Position numbers and translations under genes: made by a program. DNA of 64,000 nt, from contig CAJNDS010002175.1 of the NCBI GenBank assembly GCA_905221605.1, positions 521,402 to 585,401 on the forward strand, written 5' to 3'. Shown here piece after piece: positions 49,394 through 59,549 of this stretch. This DNA comes from Symbiodinium natans (taxonomy: Eukaryota; Sar; Dinophyceae; Suessiales; Symbiodiniaceae). The notes beneath the pieces were generated by a model. The model saw only the letters and a list, made by a program, of their open reading frames with translations. It made no database searches and was not told the DNA's origin. Positions within the stretch are counted from its first letter, which is position 1. Each line of letters opens with the position of its first letter.

Positions 49394-50010
49394 CCCCTCT
49401 GAACTTTTGCCTTGAAGCAAATTCGCCTCGGCCGTGGAAGGGCCGTCGGAGACCTCCATCATGACCGGCTCCTGAAAAGAGGGTTCAGGGTTTAGGGTTC
49501 AGGGTTTAGGGTTTAGGGTTTAGGGTTTAGGGTTTAGGGGTTAGGGTTTAGGGTTTAGGGTTTAGGGTTGATGGTTTAAGGTTTAGGGTTTAGGTTATAT
49601 ACAGGGTTTAGAGCTTAGGGTATAGGGTTTCGGGTCAAAATTGGGCAGGGTTCATGGTTCAAGGTGTTTAGGACTGTGGGCACCAAACACGAAAAAATCA
49701 ACACCTGCCAACGACTCAGCTGTGCTTTCGTCCCTCTTATCGCCTGCGACTATCGAGGTGCTCCCCAAGATCCCCTCAGCTTGTGGGAAAAACATTTCAA
49801 GGCCACCAAAAACCATAAAGCCTAAGTCCTTGACCTAGCAAAAAAGCTTCCTAGACCTTCGCAAAAAAATGAAAAACCCCCGAAAGCCCTGAAGTTTCTT
49901 AGCGCCCGATAAACTCAAAAAAACAGATCCTACAACCCAAAAACAACCAGAAACGGTCTTGAGCACTCCTGAGCATCGGCGGCCCATGCTACATCGGTGT
50001 CTTCGGCCAT
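49394..50010 (-). CDS. Possible gene start and exons 50010-49955, 49779-49691, 49471-49394
   Basis: ATG at 50010 opens MAEDTDVAWAADAQECSR (donor GTTTCTGG). Exon 49779-49691 reads EGILGSTSIVAGDKRDESTA then ESLAGVDFF and joins in phase 0 to 49471-49394, PVMMEVSDGPSTAEANLLQG, a clean exon (CTTTTCAG|G to GGG|GTTTAG). The first exon is out of phase with the second, so a small exon is missing or they are separate. Confidence 0.58.
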
Positions 50011-50014
50011 GGGT

Positions 50015-50770
50015 GTTAAGAAAGTTTTGTGGGGCTTAGGGCTTAGGGCTTAGGGCTTAGGGCTTAGGGCCTAGGGCTTAGGGCTTAAGGGTGTAGAGTT
50101 TTAGGGTTTAGGAATTTAGCGGCTTTAGGTTTGTGGGTGCTAAGGTTTAGGATTGTGGCTTTTGGGGGTTCAGGGTTGAGGGTTTTCTAGTTGGGGTAAG
50201 GCAGGCAAGCTGTAAGGTTTGGACGGGCTTCTGTAGAGATGTAGGGTTCCTCAGGGTGGAGGAGGGTTTAGGGCTTGAGGGTGTTCAGGTCCTGAGTGGC
50301 CCCTCCCCTAACAGCCCCCAAAACCTATATAGAGTGGGGTTGAGAATTGCTAGTATCCCCGAAAGGATGCCAATACATACACTCACCAATATGTTGAGGG
50401 ACCCTAAACCCTAAACCCTAAACCCTAAACCCTAAACCCTAAACCCTAAACCCTATATGTTCCAATATACACTTTCACCAAAACCGTGAACCCAACCCTA
50501 GATACCCTCACCAAGGACAGCAATATCAACCCTCAGTCTTCCTGCTCCCTAAACCCTAAACCCTAAACCCTAAACCCTAAACCCTAAACCCTAAACCCTA
50601 AACCCTAAACCCTAAACCCTAAACCCTAAACCCTAAACCCTAAACCCTAAACCCTAAACCCTGAACCCCAACCCTACAGCCTCCAAACGTCGCAATTCCT
50701 AGGTCTAAGGCCTAAACCCTAACCCTGTCAGCCTGAAACCTAAACCCTATATACGCCCACAAACAGTAGC
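50015..50770. other. Intergenic or intron stretch of telomere-type repeats
   Basis: GGGCTTA variant array 50037-50090, CCCTAAA arrays 50401-50455 and 50550-50662. It lies upstream of the possible start at 50010 on the coding strand. Confidence 0.5.
50550..50665 (+). repeat. (CCCTAAA)n array
   Basis: About 16 units in the intron between exons 50780 and 50010. Confidence 0.93.
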
Positions 50771-50779
50771 AGTCCCTAC

Positions 50780-50828
50780 GTCTAAGGATGAGATGGAGAG
50801 CGATCGCTGTCTGCGCCTGTGCTGTGCC
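50780..50828 (-). CDS. Region 3 small exon
   Basis: After CTACAGCAG|G two frames are open: GTAQAQTAIALHLILR, or AQHRRRQRSLSISSLD, which fits the phase of the exon at 51331. Donor GTAGGG. Confidence 0.48.
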
Positions 50829-51125
50829 CTGCTGTAGAAAACGCTGCTTTGGGCCCAAGGATCAAGGCGGTCCAAACCCCTGCACTCTAACAACCCTAAA
50901 ACCCTAAAACCCTAAACCCTAAACCCTAAAACCGTAAAACCCGAAAACGCCCTAAAGGGTTTAGGGTTGAGGGTTGAGGGAGTTGAGGGCTTAGGGTTCT
51001 AAAGTCCCATAAAGGGTTTAGGGTTGAGGGTTGAGGGTTTCGGGTTCTAAAGTCCCAACACCAAACCCTAAACGCAAAACTCCCGACCTCAATCTGCATC
51101 CAATCTTGACCAAACAGGGTATAGG

Positions 51126-51225
51126 TTGGGATGTTCCCCCTTGTACTAACAGCCCTTAACCGGGATTATAATGGGGGCCCTATAATCCCTACTAAGGACT
51201 GATAGTAGAATGGGGAACATCCCAA
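51126..51225. mobile_element. MITE-like element, TTGGGATGTTC termini, copy 2
   Basis: TTGGGATGTTCCCCC to TGGGGAACATCCCAA, 100 bp, with the same inner GGGATTATA/TATAATCCC pairing as the copy at 17760. A half copy ends at 7043 (GGGGGGAACATCCCAA). Confidence 0.75.
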
Positions 51226-51330
51226 TTCCGGACCCAACAGCACAAACAAAACAACCTAAACGCATGTCGGGTGTAGGGCTTAGGGCTTAGGGGTTATACG
51301 TTTTGTGGGGTTTTTAGCAGATCACCTCAC

Positions 51331-52592
51331 CTCAGTGGGGAGGGACAAACAAAGTAGCCGGCCACCAGGCTTTCTTTGTGGGGCTTAAGGCGATAGAGGG
51401 TTAAGGGTCTGGGGGTTTAGGGTGTAGGAAGATGCATTTACTGTAGCAGGTTTTTGCCATTTGCATCGCATGTCTGCTCTACCTGCTTTTTGTCTGCCAG
51501 ATCGGCCGACGCTACAAACACCACCTGAGGCCTCAACACACCATGCCCCTCCCCCCACCCCCCCACACGAACCAACAGGAACGGGTAAACCATCCTAAGC
51601 CCTTTGCCTTTGCATCAATCTAAAAATCCCTTTTTTGCAGGTTCCGCCGGTTACCCACCCCCCGCCCCCCGGCCCCCCCGGGGCACACCACTCCAGAAGC
51701 CGAGGCAGGAAGATGCAATGTGGTTCAGGGTTCAGGGTTCAGGGTTCAGGGTTCAGGGTTCAGGGTTCAGGGTTTAGGGTTTAGGGTTTAGGGTTTTAAG
51801 GTTTAGGGCACCATACTCTCCACCAAGCCCTGGGCAAGTCAACAAGCGAGATCTGCCGGCCGATGTCGAAGACGAACAGGTGCCTGAACTGCGCGTTGGG
51901 GGTTTAGGGTTTAGGGTTTAGGGTTTAGGGGTTTAGGGTTTTAGGGTTTTAGGGTTTAGGCGGTTTAAGGTTAAGGGTTTAGGGCTTAGGGCTTGAGGTT
52001 TAGGGTTTAGGGTTTAGGCTTTAGGGTTTAAGGTTTAGGGCTTTGGAACCCCCCCCCCCCCAAACACCGCTTACAAACAGGGTTTCATACACAAGCTTTC
52101 TAAACCCGAAACCCTTTAGGAACAAACTACAAACTAAGACGTAAGCACCGTTTAAACAATAAACCCTAAATCCTACTTAGTCGAAAGACACCTATCTCCT
52201 TCGAAAGCTTTTCTAGAAGCTATAGGGAATCAGGACGGCTGAGCGGCTCAGGTAGCATGGTGAGTAGACAAAAAAGATCAGGTTATGAAGGTTGAGGGTA
52301 AGGGTTTGGGTTTAGGGTTTAGGGTTTAGGGTTTAGGGTTTAGAGTTTAGGGTCTTGGGTTTAGGGTTTAGGGTTTAGGGTTTAGGGTTCAGGATGTAGG
52401 CTAACCTTAGCTTGGGTGCTCGCGACGCTACACTACTTCGCTGATGATTGCTTCACACCGGCGTCCAAACTGTCTTGAGCCTGCAAGAAAACCCTGAACG
52501 CTAAACCAAACTTCTATGTTCTTATGAACCCCGCCAAATCGAGAACAAACATACCTATACTACCCTCATAAGGAAGATTGTTGTGTGTGTGC

Positions 52593-52668
<76 letters not shown>

Positions 52669-52764
52669 CTGGGGGGGGGGGTTCTTAACCAAGTAGTAGT
52701 AAAGCTGGAAGGAGGACTCCATGTTTGGCCACTAGGATCAGTGAGTGGGTGTCGATATCACGCG
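51331..52764 (-). CDS. Region 3 exon chain around an element-derived intron
   Basis: Exons 52764-52706 (RDIDTHSLILVAKHGVLLP), 52510-52437 (GLAFRVFLQAQDSLDAGVKQ), 51883-51829 (HLFVFDIGRQISLVDLPR), 51524-51442 (VVFVASADLADKKQVEQTCD then ANGKNLL) and 51369-51331 (LVAGYFVCPSPL) agree in phase at every junction. Donors in order: GC, GTAGTG, GC, GTAAAT and GTGAGG. The first intron is exactly the inverted-repeat element 52511-52705. Product not recognised. Confidence 0.68.
52511..52705 (-). mobile_element. Introner-like inverted-repeat element forming a complete intron
   Basis: On the coding strand it starts GCTTTACTACTAC, has an arm TTGGTTAAGAACCCC, a loop with poly-A (poly-T 52594-52668 on the plus strand, 75 bases), a second arm GGGGTTCATAAGAAC and ends CATAGAAG. 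The flanking exons join in phase 0 with GC-AG borders. Same family as 36922-37031, 5952-6112, 4867-4990 and 1018-1122. Confidence 0.72.
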
Positions 52765-53266
52765 CTGTTTGTCTCGAGGGCTTGAGGGGGGGTTTTGGTT
52801 CTGGGGCTTGAGGGTTTGGGGTTTGGGGTTTAGGGTTTAGGGTTTGGGGTTTGGGATTTGGGGTTCTGGTTTTGGGGTTTCAGGGTTCAAGGGTCTAGGC
52901 TTTTGGCTTTAGGGTTCATTACCGGTTGAGGGTTGCTAACCCAAAAAACAAAACCCGTAACTTCTCAGCCCCTAAACCCAGCTTCCACAAGCAATTCGAA
53001 CCCCATAACTTCCACACCTTAACCCACCATGTACCCTCTGTATGCTGCGATTCAGACCCCTAAAACCCCCTAACCCCTAAACCCTAAACCCTAAACCCTA
53101 AACCACAAAATTCTGACAAGCACCGCCGGGTCGGAGGAGCCACGCTCTCAACCAAAACTGAGCAATGGGCAAGATTGCCTGAGCAATGGGCAAAGCCACT
53201 CGGTGCCAAGTCTAAACCCTAAACCCTAAACCCTAAACCCTAAACCCTAAACCCCAAACCCTAAAC

Positions 53267-53350
53267 CCGACTCGACCCAGCGGACGAGTAGCGTTCACCG
53301 AAGGCGGCGCCGGTGCCGCAGAGCAACCGCGCTTGCTCGCCAGACTTCTG
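53267..53350 (-). CDS. Region 3 exon, 28 codons
   Basis: CTTCGCAG|C, then KSGEQARLLCGTGAAFGERY and SSAGSSR, donor CGG|GTTTAG, phase 0 at both ends. The plus-strand GTGAGT near 53376 belongs to a competing open frame that I did not prefer. Confidence 0.62.
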
Positions 53351-53895
53351 CTGCGAAGACCGTCTCCGGATCGGTGAGTAGGTTTAGGGTTTAGGGTTTA
53401 GGGTTTAGGGTTTAGGGTTGAAGGTTTAGGGTTTAGGGTTTAGGGTTCAGGGTTTCGGGTTTAGGGTTAGGCTAAGGGTTTACTGCTTCTCCTGTGGCCT
53501 TGGCTTCCTTTACTGCATGGCTTCTGTCTTGTTACCCTGTGCACCCCTAAACCCTAAAGCCCCCCAAAAAAACCAAGACCCCCAAAGCAAACAAAACCCC
53601 AAACCCTACAATAACAACCATAACAGCAATAAGAATGATACTCATCCCCAAACTCTAAATCCAAAATCCAGCAGCAAAAATAACAAACCCAAAACAATAA
53701 TCACAACCATGATCCTTCTTATTAGAACTAAGATTATAACTATTACTATCACGATTATTGGAACTCTTGTTATAACTAGAAATATACCTATTAAACTATT
53801 GAAAAATCTATACTCTTAACCCTAAACCCTAAACCCTAAACCCTAAACCCTATTAAACGATACTTTTCACAGTGACGCCTTGTCCTGCCGGGCAC

Positions 53896-54676
53896 CTCAG
53901 AGGGCCTCGCGATCTCCTCGAAGAAGGGGAGCAGGGAAACACAGGGTTTGGGGTTTTAGGGGTTCAGAGTGCTTAGAGGGTTGTGGAGGTTTAGGTTTAG
54001 TGTTTTGGGCTTTCGGGGTTTTGAGAGGTTTGGGGGGTTTTGGGGGTTCAAGGTTTTTTTGGTTTAGTGATGATTTCGGCCCATGCTTTAAACTTTAAGG
54101 CCTCTGCTAAGATATCAGGGAGAGTTGGGCTTTGGTTTCTCGGGTTTCCTCTCGAGCCCCCGCATGGGAAGGAACAAGCACGGAGGGTTTTGGTTGCACC
54201 TAGGGGTTCGGGCTTTGTTAGGGTCCATAATCTGCCAAAAGTTTGGCCAAAAGCCTACAAAGGTCCATGATGGACGTTAGACAGAGGTGTTTACCTAGAG
54301 TAGCCTACAAAGCCGGATGGCAAACTTGACAAACCTGCAACGCCAGAAAACAACCCATCCAATCATCAATCTGCCATGCGCAAGATGAACATTCTCCCGA
54401 TCCACCCCTAAACCCTAAACCCCAAGCCCCAAACCTTAAATCCCAAACCCCAAACCCCAAACCCCAAACCCCAAACCCTAAACCCTAAACCCCAAACCCT
54501 AAACCCCAAACCCTAAACCCCCAACCCTAAACCCTAAACCCCAAACCCTAAACCCTAAACCCTAAACCCTAAACCCTCCGCAATAGGGACTCAGGGAGCT
54601 GGGGATGCTTCGGGCTTCCCTTGCCTTCCCATGTACCAGAGCGTTGATGAGGGAAGACCTTGGCAAAGGTGAATCC
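53896..54676 (-). CDS. Region 3 exons 54676-54575, 54254-54200, 53937-53896
   Basis: GFTFAKVFPHQRSGTWEGKG then SPKHPQLPESLLRR (CCAAG|G to AGG|GTTTAG); FWPNFWQIMDPNKARTP (TTGTAG|G, donor GTGCAA); PFFEEIARPSE (donor GTGCCC). The first two do not agree in phase, so one piece is missing. The first is a particularly clear exon. Confidence 0.56.
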
Positions 54677-54982
54677 CTTGGATGACCCCTGTTTAGGGTT
54701 TAGGGTTTAGGGTTTAGGGTTTAGGGTTTAGGGTTTAGGGTTTAGGGTTAAGGGTTTAGGGGGCTTAGTTCAGGTCATTAAGCTCTGATCCCCTAAACCC
54801 GAAGACCTGACCTCTAAGCCCGAAACCCTAAACCCTAATGCCCTAAACCCTGACCCTGAATATCCCCAAGCCCTGACCCCAAACTTATTGGTGCTGCAGT
54901 TTGGAACAGGGCGTCAACAGAGAGCCCAGTTTAAGGCAAAGCAAAAGATGAAGTGCGTCAACCCTACACCTAAGCCCCAAAC

Positions 54983-55125
54983 CCCACACTGCCGAAATGC
55001 TACTCGGGATTGTTGTTTCTGTACCATGATGGTTCGTTTAGTCTCTGACCTTAATGTAAGCTCCTTAACATGGGCTGTTGTGTGCGCGCTTGTTTCTTCG
55101 TCGCGTGGCTTACTGGAGCTGTCGG
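54983..55125 (-). CDS. Region 3 exon, 47 codons
   Basis: After ACATGAG the minus strand reads DSSSKPRDEETSAHTTAHVK, ELTLRSETKRTIMV and QKQQSRVAFRQCG, ending at GGG|GTTTGG. Charged, helix-rich. The 89-codon plus-strand frame at 54888-55157 is regarded as its shadow. Confidence 0.62.
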
Positions 55126-55737
55126 CTCATGTTTTGGGCTTGTCTAGCGCCCCCTGATATCACTTCTTTTGAGCTACCCCCTTACCCTGCAAAAGCCTAA
55201 AAGCCCTAAAAGCCAGGCGATCGACCCCTATACCATGCACCACACAAGCACAGCGTCTATGCCAATGAACCCTATAGACCCTATTTAGACCCTATTTAGA
55301 CCCAATAGAGCCTATTTAGACCCTATAGACCCAGAGCCCCCAAAGCAAATGCAAGGACAAATGCTTTAGGATTTAGGGTTGAGGGTTTCACAGGTTGGCA
55401 GAACAGAAGCCCATTACACAGCAACCACTCGCCTTCCAAGCTTCCAAAGTTTAAGCACTCGAAGACTCCAAGCCGTAAACCGCAAGCCCTGAACCTTAAA
55501 CCCCAAACCACCCCGAGCCCTAAACCCCAAACCCTGAACTCCCTAACCCCCAAACCTTCCTAAACCCCAAACCTTCCTACACCCCAAACCTTCCTAAACC
55601 CTAAACCCTAAACCCTAAACCCCCAAACCTTCCTAAACCCTAAACCCTAAACCCTAAACCCTAAACCCTAAACCCTGAATTTCCCAGTTTTCAACACCCT
55701 AAACCCGCCACTCAGAAGGCGGGATTCAGGCTCCGGC

Positions 55738-55769
55738 TTGCCGACGTTGGAGCGCCCAACGAAGCAAAC
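55738..55769 (-). CDS. Small exon resembling a GTPase P-loop
   Basis: GTTTGC follows TTGATAG and reads VCFVGRSNVG, then AA before a GC donor, so the next exon supplies the third base of lysine. FVGRSNVGK matches the start of the P-loop in EngB/YihA-type GTPases (FVGRSNVGKSS). Reading on to the telomeric donor instead gives GKPEPES, which would break the motif. The expected SS-L-N continuation was not found, so this is a resemblance only. Confidence 0.4.
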
Positions 55770-56122
55770 CTATCAAGTGCGGGGGTGTAGGGTTTTCAGG
55801 GTTTAGGGTTTAGGGTTTAGGCTTTAGGCTTTTGGGTTTAGGGCAAAGGAAGCTCCAACACTTCAGGGGCTTCATTAGGTTTAGGGGCTCAGAGACTAAG
55901 GAGTTAAGAATTTCAGAAGGAAACAAAATCGACACTTCTCAGGGGCTTAGGGGTCGAGGTTTGGGCTAGAAGTATCTTCCGAAAGGAAGCTGAATCAACG
56001 CTTCCCTAAACCCTAAACCCTAAACCCTAAACCCTAAACCCTAAACCCTAAAAACTAAACCCTAAACCAGGGCTTAGGGCTCAGAGATGCTCCGAGTTGG
56101 GGTCTAAGGTTTCGGGGTTTGC

Positions 56123-56164
56123 TGGTGTGGACTTGGTTTCTGCAGGGCTTAGCGTCAGCAGCAC
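56123..56164 (-). CDS. Region 3 small exon
   Basis: After GCATGCAG either VLLTLSPAETKSTP or ADAKPCRNQVHTS is open; the second matches the phase of 57047. Confidence 0.4.
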
Positions 56165-56611
56165 CTGCATGCCCGCAAAAAGAAACAGCAAGGCTTTTCA
56201 ATAGGGTTGAGGGTTAGGGTTTAGGGTTTAGGGTTTAGGGTTTAGGGTTCAGGGCTCAGGGCTCAGGGTTTAGGATATACTTGTACTCATCGTAGCAGGA
56301 GAACAGCAGTAGCAAGCAGCAGTCGTCGCAATACTCATGGTAGTGGTGAGCAGCAAAATAGCTAGGATAAATTGTTGGAATAAGAGTACTGATAGCAACG
56401 ATTCAGAGCAATAAGCCAAATGAAGCAAAGTAAAAACAGCATAGTGGTAGTAACAAAGAAAGAACAAACATAACTGCATAACACTAAGAACAACAAGAAG
56501 TGGAAATCATCATAAAAATAGGAATCAAGATGAAACCAGCAATAGAGTAGTCCAAATAATCAACGTAGAAAGATAGCGATAATGGTAGTGATCAGTGACG
56601 AGAAACCCGCG

Positions 56612-56697
56612 TCTAAGAATACAAAGTGTGCCCTTTTTGGTTTTAAAGGCACACAAGGGAGCCTAAAGCCGGGAATAAGGGCCAGCTCTGTGTCCAG
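56612..56697. mobile_element. MITE-like element, diverged AAGGGTGCCC family
   Basis: AAGTGTGCCCTTTTTGGTTT then CACAAGGGAGCCTAAAGC and AATAAGGGCCAGCTCTG. Confidence 0.5.
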
Positions 56698-57046
56698 GGA
56701 CTAAGCATAAAGGCAGCTGCTCTAGCCTGAGCCCTGGAAAAAACCCTTGAGCCCCAAGCCCAAAACACCCTGAAAAACCGAAACCGCCAACACTGCTCTA
56801 GGGCTCCAAGGTCCAGTCCTAAGCGTTGCAGGAGCCCTGAAAACCTGAAACCCTGAGCCCCTCAACCCTAAACCGCTAAACTATCACCTCATTAAAAGGG
56901 GCACCCAACAGGAACCCTAATTTAGAGAGCTACCCAGTAGGCCCTAACCCCTGAACCCTAAGCCCTGACCCTAAACCGTGAACCCTAAACCCTAAACCCT
57001 AAACCCTAAACCCTGAACCCTAAACCCTAAACCCTAAACCCTAAAC

Positions 57047-57754
57047 CCCACACAGAATGCCCTCCCAAGAAGGGAAAGGAAGCCTGGGGAATGCCCAGCT
57101 CCGGGAGCCGATCCATGGTTTGGATCACCTGCGCACGGCGCGGCGTGGGTTGGGGGGGGGAGGGTTTAGGGTTTAGGGTTTAGGGTTTAGGGTTTAGGGT
57201 TTAGGGTTTAGGGTTTAGTGTTTAGGGTTTAGGGTTTAGGTTTAGGGTTTAGGGTTTAGGGTTTAGGGTTTGGGGGGAGGGTTAATAGTGTGTGTGTGTG
57301 TGTCTTTTTATGTTTTAGGCGTCTATCCCACCTGAAGTTTTACGAGCTTCGAGCTTCCGAAAAGAGGAGGGGAGGAGCATTGATGAACCCCAAACCCCAA
57401 ACTGACCAAGTTTAGAGCCAGAAAATTCCTAAATCCCAAAACCCTGAACCACAAAGTTTCATGGGCGGTGTCAACTGGGACTCTTTGTAACACACGTGGA
57501 TCTGTCCATCAGGGAGACCTTCACCGCGCCGTAGCAAGGTAGATTCGGGGCCCCAGCGCTGCCCGAATTGACAGTGGTACTGTCCATCCTGGCCACATCG
57601 GCAATTTAGCGTAACCCCTCGATGCACACCGAGGAATTGGCGTGGCAGATGTAGTAGCTGTCCCTAAGGGAAATGACCAGAGGGCCAGTACTGAAGTGCT
57701 GAGCTAGCACGGTGGGCCACCGTACCCACATGCCCCGGATTGAGGGCGGGCATT
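57047..57754 (-). CDS. Region 3 exons 57754-57709, 57657-57450, 57390-57332, 57128-57047 (Cys-rich)
   Basis: ARPQSGACGYGGPPC; then a 208-bp block with NCRCGQDGQYHCQFGQRWGP, LLRRGEGLPDGQIHVCYKES and LTPPMKLC (donor GTTCAGG); NAPPLLFFGSSKLVKLQ (donor GTGGGA); IQTMDRLPELGIPQASFPFL then GGHSVW (donor GTTTAG). The last junction is phase 0. The spaced cysteines suggest a small disulphide-bonded or metal-binding module. Part of the 208-bp block has another open frame (SYYICHANSSVCIEG) that may be a separate exon. Confidence 0.58.
57162..57272 (+). repeat. (TTTAGGG)n array
   Basis: Lies in the intron between 57332 and 57128; a matching CCCTAAA array follows exon 57128-57047. Confidence 0.92.
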
Positions 57755-57770
57755 CTGTAGAAGATGTTGC

Positions 57771-57912
57771 CATCCATTTAGGGGATCCGAACTTTGGGCC
57801 CTTAATTTGGGTCCCTGTTCTTTAACCCTTACATACACTATACATGATAAGGGCCCATACTGCGGATCCCTGTCAAGCCCTTGAAGCAAGTGCAAGGGAC
57901 CATACCAAGGGC
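57771..57912. mobile_element. MITE-like element, GGGCCC family, copy 3
   Basis: TTTGGGCCCTTAATTTGGGT, AAGGGCCCATACTGCGGATC, CAAGGGACCATACCAAGGGC. It lies in the intron upstream of exon 57754. Confidence 0.55.
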
Positions 57913-58116
57913 CTATGGTTCCAACCTTAGACTACCCGAAGCACTTCACTGCCAGGACCCATGAAGTCTGCACCCTAGAGGTCGGCTTAAGGGTCTAGAG
58001 ACTCTTTGGGGACTTTGGGGATTCTTAGTGAGTTTAGGGTTTAGGGTTTAGGGTTTAGGGTTTAGGGTTTAGGGTTTAGGGTTTAGGGTTTAGGGCTTTA
58101 AGGTTAAGAGCACGTT

Positions 58117-58939
58117 TCAGTCTTCGGGGGTAAGTTCTTCTAGGGATTTCATGGGTTCTGCCCTCTGTTGAGAGGCTCTGCTGTTGGGGTACATCTTGGA
58201 GTTTAGGGTTTAGAACTAGGGTTTAAGGTCTGGGGTTTGGGGTTGAGGGTTTTTTGGCGGCTTTGGAGTGAACCACGAAGTTACCCAGTTGCCCTAACGA
58301 AGGAGCCAGAGCATCAAGTACATGGGTCGGTCCCTAAATTCGGGTCACTTTTCGGGTCCCGGGTCCCTTTTTGTGTCCCCTCTGTAGTAAAGCAAAAAAA
58401 AGACCCTAAGTTGAGAACTAGGCACAGTACTACAGATCCTTGCCACGGTCACTAGATGGGTAGTTATTGTTTATGTAGGTCTCTTCAAACAGTAAAGGTT
58501 TTATACAGGCCTCTGCAGATTGACTTCGAAAAGGGGAAGCTACTCACCTGATCTATCCTAGAATCCAAAACCCTAAACCCTAAATAGAAAGATATAGAAC
58601 GGAACGGTTTGATAATCGAGTGTAAGTTCCGAGGAAGGCTGGGAACTTTACAGTTCAAGCCTTAAAGCGCAAACTTCCAAAACCCTAAACGCTGAACCTT
58701 ACCTGACAAGCCCACACAAACCCTGCCCCTTTCTACGGGAACAAATAATTGCAACACATGCGCAATAAGCCCCAATAAACCCTAAACCCTAAACCCCAAA
58801 CCCCAAACCCTCAACCCTAAATGCCAAACCCCAAACCCCAAACCTGCAGAGATAGACGCCCTCCACACAGCTCCGAGGCTGCTGCAATGACGGGATGTGC
58901 GGCAATGGGTGCCCGGAAGAGGCTGTCTCCCCACTCACG
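58117..58939 (-). CDS. Region 3 exons 58939-58844 and 58194-58117
   Basis: REWGDSLFRAPIAAHPVIAA then ASELCGGRLSLQ (32 codons, CCTCAG|C to CAG|GTTTGG) joins in phase 0 to MYPNSRASQQRAEPMKSLEE then LTPED, which meets a stop at 58117. Whether that TGA ends the protein or lies past a donor is undecided. Confidence 0.58.
58200..58840. other. Intron sequence
   Basis: A minus acceptor-like TTTGCTTTACTACAG near 58395 precedes GTQKGTRDPKSDPNLGTD, a possible exon; the rest is unique AT-richer sequence and CCCTAAA variants. Confidence 0.4.
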
Positions 58940-59257
58940 CTGAGGCGGCCTGGGAGGTAGGGTTTAGGGTTTAGGGTTTAGGGTTTAGAGCTTAGGGTTT
59001 AGGGTTTAGGGTTTAGGGTTTAGGGTTTAGGGTTTAGGGTTTAGGGTTTAGGGTTTGGGGTTTGGGGTTTAGGGTTTAGGGTTTAGGGATGTCAGGCCTA
59101 TAGTACCCGGGTCCCCAAGAGCCTACTACCTGTCGGGGGAGGGTGGGGGGAGGGTTTAGGGTTTAGCGTTTAGGGTTTAGGGTGTAGGGTGTTTAGGGTT
59201 CAGGGCCAGTTTGGGGTTCGGGGTTTGGGCGGGGTTGAGGGTTGGAGATTGAAGGAC

Positions 59258-59539
59258 GCCAAAGTGGAAGCGAGGAAGGCAAAGGAGGAGCCGAGGACGC
59301 GGCTGTAGGATCCATTGCCCCCACTTTACCCGGGTTCTTAGTGGGGAATGGGGGAATTAGGTACCCTACATCATCCCTTAAAGGGTATATATATATATAT
59401 GTATGTACCCCCCTCCCTCTCTCTACACCCTGAACTACTGAGCTCTGAGCGTCCACCAGGGCGCATGCAGCTCAAACGGACCTCGGCCCAGTCTTCGTTC
59501 GCTTCAGGAAAGGCGTTCCCCAAGATGTACATCAACGAA
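59258..59539 (-). CDS. Region 3 exons 59539-59439 and 59302-59258
   Basis: SSLMYILGNAFPEANEDWAE then VRLSCMRPGGRSEL (GGTCCAG|T, donor GTAGTT) joins in phase 1 to ASSAPPLPSSLPLW. The plus strand across the first exon (QLKRTSAQSSFASGKAFPKM) is also open. Confidence 0.52.
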
Positions 59540-59549
59540 CTGGACCCAA

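Noticed and set aside
52585-52785. 66-codon plus-strand frame with a polyphenylalanine run
   Set aside because: It is the translation of the T75 tract.
54888-55157. 89-codon plus-strand frame
   Set aside because: It is antisense to a well-formed minus exon with an AG acceptor and a GTTTGG donor.
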